Shown here: positions 1-5,773 of the stretch, piece after piece
Layout: the number at the start of each line of letters is the position of its first letter
Numbering within the stretch: position 1 is the stretch's first letter
NCBI GenBank assembly: GCA_003230535.1
Contig: QIEW01000175.1
Span: 1-7,024 of the forward strand
Reading direction: 5' to 3'
From: a bacterium
GTDB taxonomy: Bacteria; SZUA-182; SZUA-191
Length of the DNA: 7,024 bases
Notes under the pieces: generated by a model
Told to the model about the DNA's origin: nothing
The model's database searches: none
The model's input: the letters and a program-made list of their open reading frames with translations, nothing else
Made by a program: the position numbers and the translations under genes

Positions 1-1
1 C

Positions 2-4
2 CAT
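2..4 (-). other. possible start codon of a gene leaving the window
   Basis: On the minus strand an ATG lies at 4-2, preceded by the purine-rich stretch AAAAAGGTGG ending two bases before it. It would begin a gene running off the left edge, about 70 bp downstream of the antitoxin-like gene, where a partner toxin would be expected. Only one codon is visible, so the product is unknown. The ribosome-binding-site spacing is short unless the AAGG part pairs. This is a hint only. Confidence 0.2.
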
Positions 5-74
5 GTCCACCTTTTTGTCAACTACTAACCATTCCCTCCCGCCTCGTTACCATTACATACATACACCAAGTACG

Positions 75-302
75 CTAAAACCGGATGAACCGATTATTTT
101 TGATCTCATCCCATGTTCTACCCCCTTGAGGATTAGCCTGGTAGTCGTCAATTCTTTTATTTAGTTCTGCCTGCTGAGCCTCTGTCAATTCGGGATATTC
201 GTCATTTTTCAGGATGTTATCCCATATTTCTTCAACAATTAGAATTTTTTCAGATACACTAAGTTTCTTAATTTCATCTATTTTTACCTGACTAAAACCC
301 AT
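75..302 (-). CDS. addiction-module antitoxin-like protein (TIGR02574 / PF09720 type)
   Basis: A 75-residue acidic helical protein resembling the putative addiction module component family (Unstab_antitox). The recognisable family pattern is an early 'LSVSEKILIVEEIWDNI' helix (residues 14-30), then a 'P-LTEAQQAELNKRI' helix, then a Y-x-x-NP--G-TWDEIK ending. Such proteins usually sit directly upstream of a RelE/ParE-type toxin and neutralise it, although some copies are orphans. I chose the ATG at 302 because AGAGGAGA lies about six bases upstream; the longer reading from 359 has no ribosome binding site and adds a basic stretch atypical of the family. The 74 bp left in the window after the stop contain no toxin; a partner could start at the left edge. 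The family call is from sequence resemblance; the antitoxin role is inferred. Confidence 0.75.
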   Translation of the reverse strand: MGFSQVKIDEIKKLSVSEKILIVEEIWDNILKNDEYPELTEAQQAELNKRIDDYQANPQGGRTWDEIKNNRFIRF

Positions 303-752
303 TTTACTTCTCCTCTTCAAAAACTGAGATTGTTTCTTATCAGGAAATTTTACCTTCAATCTTAGACAAATCCACTCTACACATAACTGTTTACATTAGT
401 CCGTCTAATGCCAGTTACAATGCAACTTTTATGCGTTATGTATATTTCAGACCTCATGTTTTATCACCAAAACACATTTGGCTACTTTGGTAGGTTCTTT
501 ACAGCAAACTACCTCCTAAATTGAGCGGTTTTTATAAACAAAATTTGAGTAATAGATTGATATACTTGAATTTGTCCCATTTTATAGTTATCACCCAATG
601 GGTGAAAGCTCGTAAATGGTTATTATTTTGATATTGTTGAATAAAAGTTCTGTTCCGATCAAAGAATCGCTCAAATTAGGCGCCCCTATATTTTATAGCA
701 AAATTACTCTTAATTTACAAGAAAAATAGTTCCTTAAAAATCATGGCATTAG
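303..752. other. AT-rich intergenic region without a supportable gene
   Basis: About 450 bp with low G+C (roughly a quarter to a third by eye around 480-720), clearly lower than the flanking genes. I see no RNA gene and no open frame with a start and ribosome binding site. The only structure noted is a 15-bp palindrome at 591-605. A start-less minus-strand open stretch at 532-675 is not convincing. The leftmost part (303 to about 420) should hold the promoter and leader of the antitoxin-like gene, but no good -35/-10 pair is visible. Confidence 0.5.
591..605. repeat. 15-bp palindrome in AT-rich spacer
   Basis: Two perfect 7-bp arms (TCACCCA and TGGGTGA) around a single central A. It stands out because its G+C-rich core lies in very AT-rich DNA. 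It could be a regulator-binding site or part of a mobile-element end. Nothing around it assigns a role, and chance is possible. Confidence 0.35.
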
Positions 753-977
753 CACATATTCGCCAATGACCTGATGAAATCCCCATATCATAAGGGCGGG
801 GAGTTCAACGGTCAGCCGGCGCATGAAATCCTGCACGGGGTCACCTTTACCGGCCTGGGGTTACTAGATAAAAAGGGGGCGGATGAGAACGCCAAAATAA
901 CTACGGTTAGTCATTTGTCGGTGGTCAGTTGTCAGTTAAATGACAAAAATAATCAACCAGCAACCGACAACCATTAA
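753..977 (+). pseudogene. fragment of a phage head protease/scaffold-like protein
   Basis: The frame is open from 753 and has an ATG at 774 without a good ribosome binding site. The readable part, NDLMKSPYHKGG-F then HEILHGVTFTGLGLLDKKGADENAK, resembles the end of the protease part of phage capsid protease/scaffold proteins, where a 'NPY...G...(L)-x-x-V-A-(F/L)-T' pattern comes before a charged scaffold tail. That assignment is from memory of the family and is weak. After ADENAKI the frame runs into the 7-bp repeat array at 910-989, so the last ~22 residues are translated repeat, not protein homology. No 5' part of the gene is present. The coiled-coil fragment just downstream probably came from the same or the next phage gene. 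Confidence 0.35.
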
Positions 978-989
978 CCGACAACCGAT
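910..989. repeat. two-orientation array of 7-bp repeats (GTC(A/G)GTT family)
   Basis: Four direct heptads start at 910 (GTCATTT, GTCGGTG, GTCAGTT, GTCAGTT). After a 17-bp spacer come five heptads in the opposite orientation at 955-989 (AACCAGC, AACCGAC, AACCATT, AACCGAC, AACCGAT). AACCGAC is the exact reverse complement of GTCGGTT, so the two halves can fold into one long imperfect hairpin. A shorter inverted pair, GTCATTT (910-916) and AAATGAC (938-944), brackets the first half. Such short tandem heptads are known as intergenic repeats in cyanobacteria (STRR) and look familiar from other genomes. The array ends four bases before a strong ribosome binding site and interrupts the phage-like reading frame. 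Confidence 0.8.
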
Positions 990-1006
990 TTCAAGGAGGG
1001 AATCAA

Positions 1007-1217
1007 ATGGCGGAAGAGAAAGAAAAACAGGAAGGGGCGTCACAGGCTCCTTTAGAGAATGAGGGAGCTAAGAAGGATACAGTTACGGAAGATAAAGACA
1101 CGCTAATCAAGAAGCTACAGTGAAAACCAGCAGTTGAAACAGCAGGTGGCCGACCTGCAAAAGCAGATTGAGAAATATGAGGCTGAGGCGGCGGACTTAA
1201 TCTGCCCCTTATATTAG
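1007..1217 (+). pseudogene. frameshifted coiled-coil protein fragment, probably phage scaffold-like
   Basis: The ATG at 1007 has a near-perfect ribosome binding site, AAGGAGGG at 993-1000, six bases upstream. The first frame encodes 38 very charged residues (MAEEKEKQEGASQ... to ...TLIKKLQ) and hits TGA at 1121. From 1122 a different frame continues the same heptad pattern (ENQQLKQQVADLQKQIEKYE...) to a TAG at 1215. Joined, this makes a continuous coiled coil with hydrophobic residues at L, L, V, L, I, Y positions, so a single indel near 1121 broke the gene. Charged coiled-coil proteins of this type often follow phage head proteases as scaffolds. The natural C-terminus is probably also lost, since the sequence turns non-coding after about 1195. 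The phage origin is inferred; the frameshift is directly visible. Confidence 0.55.
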
Positions 1218-1297
1218 GATTAGAGGCGCCGAATTTGCCAACGGCCATTTAGCTAAAATATAGCATATCCGGCACCTTGCCATCCTATTATAACTTC

Positions 1298-1816
1298 CTA
1301 CCCATCCTCACAGCAATCTCCCTTTGGCTCGTTTCCTTTATTCTTTGCCAAATTCTCTATTTCATCAAGATGAGCTAATTCGAAATCTTTAATCGGTTTT
1401 GGTACAACAGCCAGAATTGCATTCAAAGCCACTTCGTGTTGTTTTGCCATCTCGGGCCTAATTGCCTTTTTCTGGACGAGATCTCTGATTGCACGTACAA
1501 CTATCGTTCCGCAGCGATGAATGCCGGGGTTGAAGAGTTTTACACAAACTGTCTGACCACAACATGCCTGAACAATGGCTGCATCCGTAAAGTGATTAAC
1601 ATAGTAAACATTTCCCTCCAACCAGAAGCTCCACACCGCCTTTAGGTAATAACAACCAGGTGGAACCTCTACCTCTAAATGGCCGCATTTAACTGGTAAT
1701 ACCACATAATTTTTCCCGCACCAACGGAGTATGTTATCTTGCTTATTAATAACACTTAGATTGCATAATGGTATAAAACCTTTTTCTTGGGGGCGCTGAG
1801 CACGGTAACCCCGCAC
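1298..1816 (-). CDS. cysteine-rich hypothetical protein, probably 5'-truncated
   Basis: An unrecognised product of up to 172 residues. Residues ~30-100 alternate hydrophobic and polar positions like a beta-sandwich domain (VVLPVKCGHLEVEVPPGCYY..., AAIVQACCGQTVCVKLF). Residues ~105-150 look helical, and the tail is charged, ending GDCCEDG. There are ten cysteines, with single Cys-Gly sites and two vicinal pairs; no signal peptide or membrane helix is visible. The only in-frame start upstream of the domain is a GTG at 1816 with no ribosome binding site. The first ~15 residues are the shifted reading of the adjoining transposase remnant, so the true N-terminus is probably lost and replaced. The body of the frame looks intact, so it may be a truncated gene or a new fusion ORF. 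No function can be assigned. Confidence 0.5.
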   Translation of the reverse strand: MRGYRAQRPQEKGFIPLCNLSVINKQDNILRWCGKNYVVLPVKCGHLEVEVPPGCYYLKAVWSFWLEGNVYYVNHFTDAAIVQACCGQTVCVKLFNPGIHRCGTIVVRAIRDLVQKKAIRPEMAKQHEVALNAILAVVPKPIKDFELAHLDEIENLAKNKGNEPKGDCCEDG

Positions 1817-2063
1817 TGCTTATGAATTTGCTGATTTTGTTCGGCATCGGCATAGCCCTCGTCGGTGGCTATTACCCGGATATCAAGGCCGATGGCCTGT
1901 CCAACTGCACCAGATATGGCAAAAAGAGGCTGTCGTGATGGTTGCCGGGAGCAATCAGGGATAGTATAGGATAACTTTGATGGGTTTGCGGGTCGATGTT
2001 TAACAGGGGCTCCGCTGCCCTTAACGCTTTCGGCTTGAGACAAGCCGAAACATCGAAGCACAA
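1778..2063 (-). pseudogene. internal fragment of a DDE-type IS transposase, frameshifted
   Basis: Two minus-strand frames must be joined to read one protein. The first gives NIDPQTHQSYPILSLIAPGNHHDSLFLPYLVQL; the second continues GQAIGLDIRVIATDEGYADAEQN... GVTVLSAPKKK. They meet at about 1901, where one missing G would restore the frame. The pattern resembles the middle of IS4/IS1182-like DDE transposases, with the second catalytic Asp in the 'ATDEGYAD' stretch. The first Asp region and the final Glu region are absent. Homology ends near 1778, where the cysteine-rich ORF begins in another frame. No terminal inverted repeats are visible. The exact IS family cannot be set here. Confidence 0.65.
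2028..2050. repeat. 23-bp perfect inverted repeat
   Basis: Arms TTTCGGCTTG and CAAGCCGAAA are perfectly complementary around AGA, giving a 10-bp stem with a 3-nt loop. It lies about 30 bp past the stop of the MerP-like gene and at the upstream edge of the transposase remnant. It could terminate mer transcription, but on neither strand is it followed by a run of T. It may instead mark a mobile-element boundary. Confidence 0.6.
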
Positions 2064-2081
2064 AAAATGTCAATTGCAAAG

Positions 2082-2420
2082 TTAACGCTTATGCCCTCCT
2101 TTAGCCTTATAGATGCCGGCCTTATATTTACCAAGCTTGTTTATTGCCTCTATCATCTGTTTGGGCGTTACCTTCTCCGGCACATACTCCACCTCAGCCC
2201 GACCCAGTCTATAGCTGGCAGTGGCTTCCACTACCCCATCGAGTTTTCTCAAGGCAATATTTACCGCCACATTGCAGGAGGCACAAGTCATTCCCTCTAC
2301 CTTGAGTACTACCATCTTGGCGCCTTCCGAGCAGCAGGCCTCGCTAGCCATTACAACTCCCATAAGGAAAAACATAGTAGTGGAAAAAATGAAGAATGTT
2401 TTTACCATGCCACCGTTCAT
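2082..2420 (-). CDS. merP: MerP-like secreted heavy-metal-binding protein
   Basis: A 112-residue protein. Residues 5-28 form a Sec signal peptide or anchor (MVK followed by a long Phe/Met/Val core). The rest is a heavy-metal-associated (HMA) domain with the metal site GMTCASC (Cys46, Cys49), then ALRKLDGVVEATASYRLGRAEVEY and KQMIEAINKLG, the usual beta-alpha-beta order. In mercury operons MerP captures Hg(II) in the periplasm and passes it to the membrane transporter MerT; other HMA proteins carry copper, so the metal is inferred mainly from the upstream MerT-like remnant. The ATG at 2420 is chosen because GGGAGGTG lies six bases upstream. The gene begins 14 bp after the stop of the MerT fragment, as in one operon. 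An additional vicinal pair, Cys29-Cys30, follows the signal peptide and is unusual. The basic tail (KAKGGHKR) exceeds typical MerP length. Confidence 0.75.
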   Translation of the reverse strand: MNGGMVKTFFIFSTTMFFLMGVVMASEACCSEGAKMVVLKVEGMTCASCNVAVNIALRKLDGVVEATASYRLGRAEVEYVPEKVTPKQMIEAINKLGKYKAGIYKAKGGHKR

Positions 2421-2434
2421 TTCAAACACCTCCC

Positions 2435-2647
2435 TTATCCGAGTAGCCAGTCTAGCAAGTAAGGAACAGCTATGAAAAAGCCAACCAAAGCAGCAGATAC
2501 CCAAAGTATTGCCTTGTTAAATTCGCCTCCTTTGCCGGTGGAACAAACAGAATCTATCTTACAGCTGGCTTCCTTTTCTGTGGTGTCAGATTCAGGAAAT
2601 CTGACACCTCCGAAAACCGCTATCAGGTCTCCAGGACATGACTGCAC
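2435..2647 (-). pseudogene. merT: C-terminal remnant of a MerT-like mercuric transporter
   Basis: The last ~45 residues match the end of MerT: an EASCKIDSVC stretch corresponds to the MerT loop Cys pair (ACKPGEVC), followed by a membrane helix 'KAILWVSAALVGFFIAVPYLLDWLLG' that parallels the third MerT helix ending in FPY. MerT is normally ~116 residues with three helices and a vicinal Cys pair in the first; helices 1-2 and that pair are missing. The frame is open back to a GTG at 2647 without a ribosome binding site, but residues before ~25 are encoded by a hairpin element and unrelated DNA. No start codon lies between the hairpin and the homology. It sits directly upstream of the MerP-like gene. 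It is most likely a non-functional 5'-truncated gene. Confidence 0.6.
2582..2608. repeat. 27-bp hairpin (11-bp perfect arms) at the MerT break point
   Basis: Arms GGTGTCAGATT and AATCTGACACC are exact reverse complements around a 5-nt loop. The MerT homology on the minus strand begins about 10-20 bp beyond one arm, so the element sits at the truncation point. The form resembles REP-like or IS200/IS605-type hairpin ends, many of which contain a GTGTCAG or GGGGACAC core. That family link is from memory. No second copy occurs in the window. Confidence 0.65.
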
Positions 2648-2740
2648 AAAAAAACCACAAACGGTACTTTAAAATGTTCTAAGTCACTAAAAACTTACGA
2701 AATGCTGCACTGGAAGGGAACCTGGTTCAAAAACGGAGTA

Positions 2741-2929
2741 TCACGATTTATGGTTATTAGAATCGGGTTTTTGTGGCGGAGCAGTTGATTTGTCACCTGG
2801 GGAACTTTTTTTAAAAAAGGTTCCACTAATAGCGCTAAATATGATCGCTATAACGGTAATGACCACAGCAATTATACAATCAACGGGGTCCCGACAAAAA
2901 TAGTTATATAAACGATCAAACAATCCCAT
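2741..2929 (-). CDS. small single-helix membrane protein
   Basis: Sixty-two residues: a short amphipathic start (MGLFDRLYNYFCRDP), one membrane helix at about residues 16-40 (DCIIAVVITVIAIIFSAISG), a positive FFKK anchor, and a hydrophilic tail rich in Pro, Ser and Asn. The charge distribution suggests the tail stays in the cytoplasm if the positive-inside rule holds. The ATG at 2929 has only a weak upstream GGAC, so translation is not well supported. It lies 95 bp downstream of polA in the same direction and about 90 bp upstream of the MerT remnant, so it could be a tail gene of the polA transcript or an accessory gene of the mer region. No family is recognised. Confidence 0.45.
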   Translation of the reverse strand: MGLFDRLYNYFCRDPVDCIIAVVITVIAIIFSAISGTFFKKSSPGDKSTAPPQKPDSNNHKS

Positions 2930-3024
2930 TAAGTTGTCCGGCTATGGTGTCACGTCAACAAGGACTACAGTATAATGACCTGTGATCGTTGACCTTATTT
3001 AAGGGGCTCTCTCCTTTGGGCTGT

Positions 3025-5691
3025 TTACTTGGCATCAGCCCAGGTATGCCCCACCGCCAGATTTACCACCAGGGGCGCCGCTAGTTTGGCTACCCCCTCC
3101 ATTCCCTTTGCTACCAGACATTTCAACCTCTCCATCTCCGTCTCCGGCGCCTCAAAAATAAGCTCGTCATGCACTTGTAAGATCATCCTGGCTTGCCAAC
3201 CTTCCGCCTTGAGCTTGTGGTGGAGGTTGAGCATGGCCAGCTTGATGATGTCGGCGGCCGTTCCCTGGATCGGCGAGTTTATGGCGGTGCGCTCACCGAA
3301 CTGGCGGATAGTGCGATTTTTAGAAGAAAGCTCCGGGATAGCCCGCCGGCGACCGAATAAGGTACTTACATAACCCTGCTCCCGGGCCTCATTTATGGTA
3401 TTCTCAATAAATTCCGCTACTACCGGATAACGGGCAAAATAGCCGTCGATATAATCTTTAGCTTCCCCGCGGCTAATTCCCAACTCCCGCGATAACCCAT
3501 GGGCGCCCATCCCATAAACAATACCGAAATTGATCACCTTCGCTTTGCGCCGCATATCGGCGTCCACCTCTCCCACGTCCACTCCAAATACCTCTGCCGC
3601 CGTCCGCCGGTGAATATCCTCCTTCTCCAGGAAAGCGCCGACCAGCTTCGGATCCCCGGACATATGCGCCAGCACCCGGAGTTCAATCTGGGAGTAATCG
3701 GCCGCCAGAAACAGCCATCCCGGCTCAGGCACAAAGGCTTTTCTGAGCTTCTGTCCCCAGTCCGTCCGGATGGGAATGTTCTGAAGGTTAGGCTCGCTGC
3801 TGGAGAGCCGTCCGGTAGCCGTGATGGTCTGGTTGAACGAGGTATGCAGCCGGCCCGTGTTTGGGTTTATCATCTGGGGCAGGACATCTACATAGGTGTT
3901 TTTTAGTTTCCTGAGCTTTCTATACTCCAAAGCCTCCGTCGGGAGCTCATGGAGCAGCGCCAGTTCTATAAGAACCTCTTCGTTGGTGGAAGGTCCGGTC
4001 TTAGTCCTTTTAATCACGGGCAGTTGGAGTTTGTCGAACAATACTTCAGCCAACTGCTTAGGTGAATCAATGTTAAACTCCAGACCGGCCAAACCATATA
4101 TCCGGCGGCTGATCTGCTCCAACTGTACATCCAAATCCACCGACATCCGCTCCAACACCGGGGGATCAATCAGCACCCCATTCTCCTCCATCTGCACCAG
4201 CACCTCTACCAACGGAAGCTCTATTTTCTGATAAAGCTCATCTAAGCCCGCCTCAGTGAGCATCGGCTTTAGTTCGGCTGCCAAGGCAAAAGTCACTTCG
4301 GCATCCTCGCCGCTATAGTCGGCGGCTGTCTTGATATCAACCTGGGCAAAGTTTATCTGCTTTACTCCAGTTCCTACTACATCCTTATAGGATGTGGTTG
4401 GGCGGCAGAGAAACTCCAGCGCCAGCGCTTGCAGATTATGATTGCGCTTTGTGGGAGCAAGTACATACGATGCGACCATGGTGTCAAAACCTAAACCCGT
4501 CAAATCCAGCCCAGCCCGCTTTAATATGAGCATATCATATTTAGCGTTCTGTCCATATTTAGCTACCGCCGGGTCAGTGAGAAGGGGACGAAGCTCATCA
4601 AGTACATATTCTAAAGACAATTGGGGCGGAGCGGCGGTGTATCTATGACCCAAGGGAATATAATACGCACTGCCGGGTTCAAAACAGAGGGAGATACCCA
4701 CTATTTCGGCCAGCATAGGATCCCGGCCGGTAGTCTCCAAATCTATCGCAAAAGCCTTTGTATGGCGAATTTTTGAGAGCAGGGATTGAAATTCGGCCAT
4801 TGTAAGTATCGCATGGTATTGTATTCCTTTTACTGTCGTCGGTTGTCCAAATTCTTTTATCAGGCTGATAAATCCCATTTCCCGGAAAAGCGCGACAAGT
4901 TTTGAAGTATCGTATTCCTTCCTGGCAAACTCTTCCAGCTTATTAAACGAGATAGGAACATCCGTACAGATAGTAACCAGTTGTTTGCTTAATCTGGCGC
5001 TTTCAGTATGCCGGCAAAGGTTTTCTTTCTGCCTTTCTTTTAGTTGGTCAACATTTGCCAGGATATTTTCCAAGCCGCCGAACTGCCGGATTAATTTTAC
5101 CGCAGTCTTAGCGCCAATTCCCGGGACACCCGGGACATTATCTGCGCTGTCACCCATCAGCGCCATCATGTCTACCATCTGTTCCACCTCCACCCCGAAC
5201 TTCTCCTTCACCTTCTCCCGGTCATACCATACTCCCCGCATCTCATCAAACACCTTAATATTATCATCCACCAGTTGGAAGGTATCTTTATCACCCGAGA
5301 CAATCACTACCTCCACCCCGAAATTAACCGCCTGCTTTGCCAGCGTGCCGATAATATCATCCGCCTCATATCCGGGCATCTCCAAGGCTTCGATGCTGAA
5401 GGCCTCTCCGACTTGTTTAATATAGGGAAGTTGACAGATAAGATCCTGGGGCATTTTGGGACGTTGCGCCTTATAATCGGCATATTGCTGATGCCGAAAA
5501 GTAGGCGCGCCGGCATCAAAGGCCAGCGCAATATATTCCGGTTTCTCCTGATCAATAATCTTATGGAGCATTCGGGTGAAGCCGTAGACGGCATTGGTAG
5601 GCATTCCTTTGGAGTTGGTCAGGTAGGGAATCGCATAGAATGCCCGGTAGATATAAGCATGTCCGTCAATAATAAATAATCTGGGCTTCAT
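3025..5691 (-). CDS. polA: DNA polymerase I, full length with proofreading
   Basis: An 888-residue family A polymerase that fills gaps and removes RNA primers in replication and repair. Residues 1 to ~290 are the 5'-nuclease domain (FIIDGHAYIYRAFYAI with Asp9, EADDIIGTLA, SGDKDTFQL, GDSADNVPGVPGIG helix-hairpin-helix). Residues ~305-480 are a 3'-5' exonuclease with all four metal ligands visible: Asp317 and Glu319 (IDLETTG), Asp386 (NAKYDM) and Asp463 (YSGEDAEV), so proofreading should be active. The polymerase follows: TGRLSSSEPNLQNIP, motif A DYSQIELR (Asp665), the O-helix RRKAKVINFGIVYGM, and motif C VHDE (Asp842). The O-helix aromatic is Phe, as in the E. coli enzyme. Length is close to the usual 850-930. 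The start at 5691 matches the family N-terminus but has no Shine-Dalgarno; TATAAT lies six bases upstream, which suggests a leaderless or very short leader mRNA. It is divergent from panD. Confidence 0.98.
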   Translation of the reverse strand: MKPRLFIIDGHAYIYRAFYAIPYLTNSKGMPTNAVYGFTRMLHKIIDQEKPEYIALAFDAGAPTFRHQQYADYKAQRPKMPQDLICQLPYIKQVGEAFSIEALEMPGYEADDIIGTLAKQAVNFGVEVVIVSGDKDTFQLVDDNIKVFDEMRGVWYDREKVKEKFGVEVEQMVDMMALMGDSADNVPGVPGIGAKTAVKLIRQFGGLENILANVDQLKERQKENLCRHTESARLSKQLVTICTDVPISFNKLEEFARKEYDTSKLVALFREMGFISLIKEFGQPTTVKGIQYHAILTMAEFQSLLSKIRHTKAFAIDLETTGRDPMLAEIVGISLCFEPGSAYYIPLGHRYTAAPPQLSLEYVLDELRPLLTDPAVAKYGQNAKYDMLILKRAGLDLTGLGFDTMVASYVLAPTKRNHNLQALALEFLCRPTTSYKDVVGTGVKQINFAQVDIKTAADYSGEDAEVTFALAAELKPMLTEAGLDELYQKIELPLVEVLVQMEENGVLIDPPVLERMSVDLDVQLEQISRRIYGLAGLEFNIDSPKQLAEVLFDKLQLPVIKRTKTGPSTNEEVLIELALLHELPTEALEYRKLRKLKNTYVDVLPQMINPNTGRLHTSFNQTITATGRLSSSEPNLQNIPIRTDWGQKLRKAFVPEPGWLFLAADYSQIELRVLAHMSGDPKLVGAFLEKEDIHRRTAAEVFGVDVGEVDADMRRKAKVINFGIVYGMGAHGLSRELGISRGEAKDYIDGYFARYPVVAEFIENTINEAREQGYVSTLFGRRRAIPELSSKNRTIRQFGERTAINSPIQGTAADIIKLAMLNLHHKLKAEGWQARMILQVHDELIFEAPETEMERLKCLVAKGMEGVAKLAAPLVVNLAVGHTWADAK

Positions 5692-5695
5692 TTTG

Positions 5696-5703
5696 TATTA
5701 TAG
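5696..5703 (-). promoter_or_regulatory. polA: possible polA -10 element (leaderless start)
   Basis: Reading the minus strand, TATAAT ends about six bases before the polA ATG, and no Shine-Dalgarno is present between them. Transcription would begin at or next to the start codon. No clear TTGACA-like -35 lies 16-19 bp upstream, so this is a half-supported promoter. Confidence 0.35.
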
Positions 5704-5743
5704 GGATGTTTCTTAAGTTATGGCTGGTTAGTAAAAATAAAAC

Positions 5744-5773
5744 TTCACATATGTTTAAGACATTTGATATAAT
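5744..5773 (+). promoter_or_regulatory. panD: panD promoter, extended -10
   Basis: A -35 box TTCACA (5744-5749, one mismatch to TTGACA) is separated by 18 bp from a perfect -10 box TATAAT (5768-5773), preceded by TG one base upstream (extended -10). Transcription should begin near 5780, leaving a leader of about 44 nt before the panD ATG at 5824. It points away from polA in the divergent spacer. Confidence 0.7.

Noticed and set aside
303-359. Longer antitoxin start at 359
   Set aside because: No ribosome binding site, and it adds 19 basic residues absent from the family; the ATG at 302 has a strong site.
532-675. Minus-strand open stretch of 47 codons in the AT-rich spacer
   Set aside because: It has no start codon, no ribosome binding site and a composition typical of AT-rich non-coding DNA.
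910-989. Possible CRISPR array
   Set aside because: The repeats are 7 bp, contiguous, variable and change orientation; there are no spacers of constant length.
1003-1248. Minus-strand open frame over the coiled-coil fragment
   Set aside because: It is the shadow of the plus-strand coiled-coil code, and its Ser/Phe/Pro-rich composition is typical of antisense translation.
1436-1645. Plus-strand open frame opposite the cysteine-rich ORF
   Set aside because: No ribosome binding site or recognisable domain; the minus-strand frame is longer and better formed.
2000-2050. Possible integron attC site (GTTAAAC and a hairpin close together)
   Set aside because: The paired R/L core boxes do not line up with the hairpin arms, and the stretch reads as transposase code.
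2067-2462. Plus-strand open frame opposite the MerP-like gene
   Set aside because: It is the antisense shadow of a gene with a clear HMA motif and ribosome binding site.
2421-2504. Longer MerP start at 2504
   Set aside because: It would place 28 extra residues before the signal peptide and overlap the MerT helix; the ATG at 2420 has a strong ribosome binding site.
2971-2976. TATAAT on the plus strand between polA and the small membrane gene
   Set aside because: No -35 at suitable spacing, and it would drive transcription against polA with no plus-strand gene downstream.
4985-5425. Plus-strand open frames opposite polA
   Set aside because: They are antisense to the conserved 5'-nuclease domain, low in complexity, Ser/Thr-rich and without family features.
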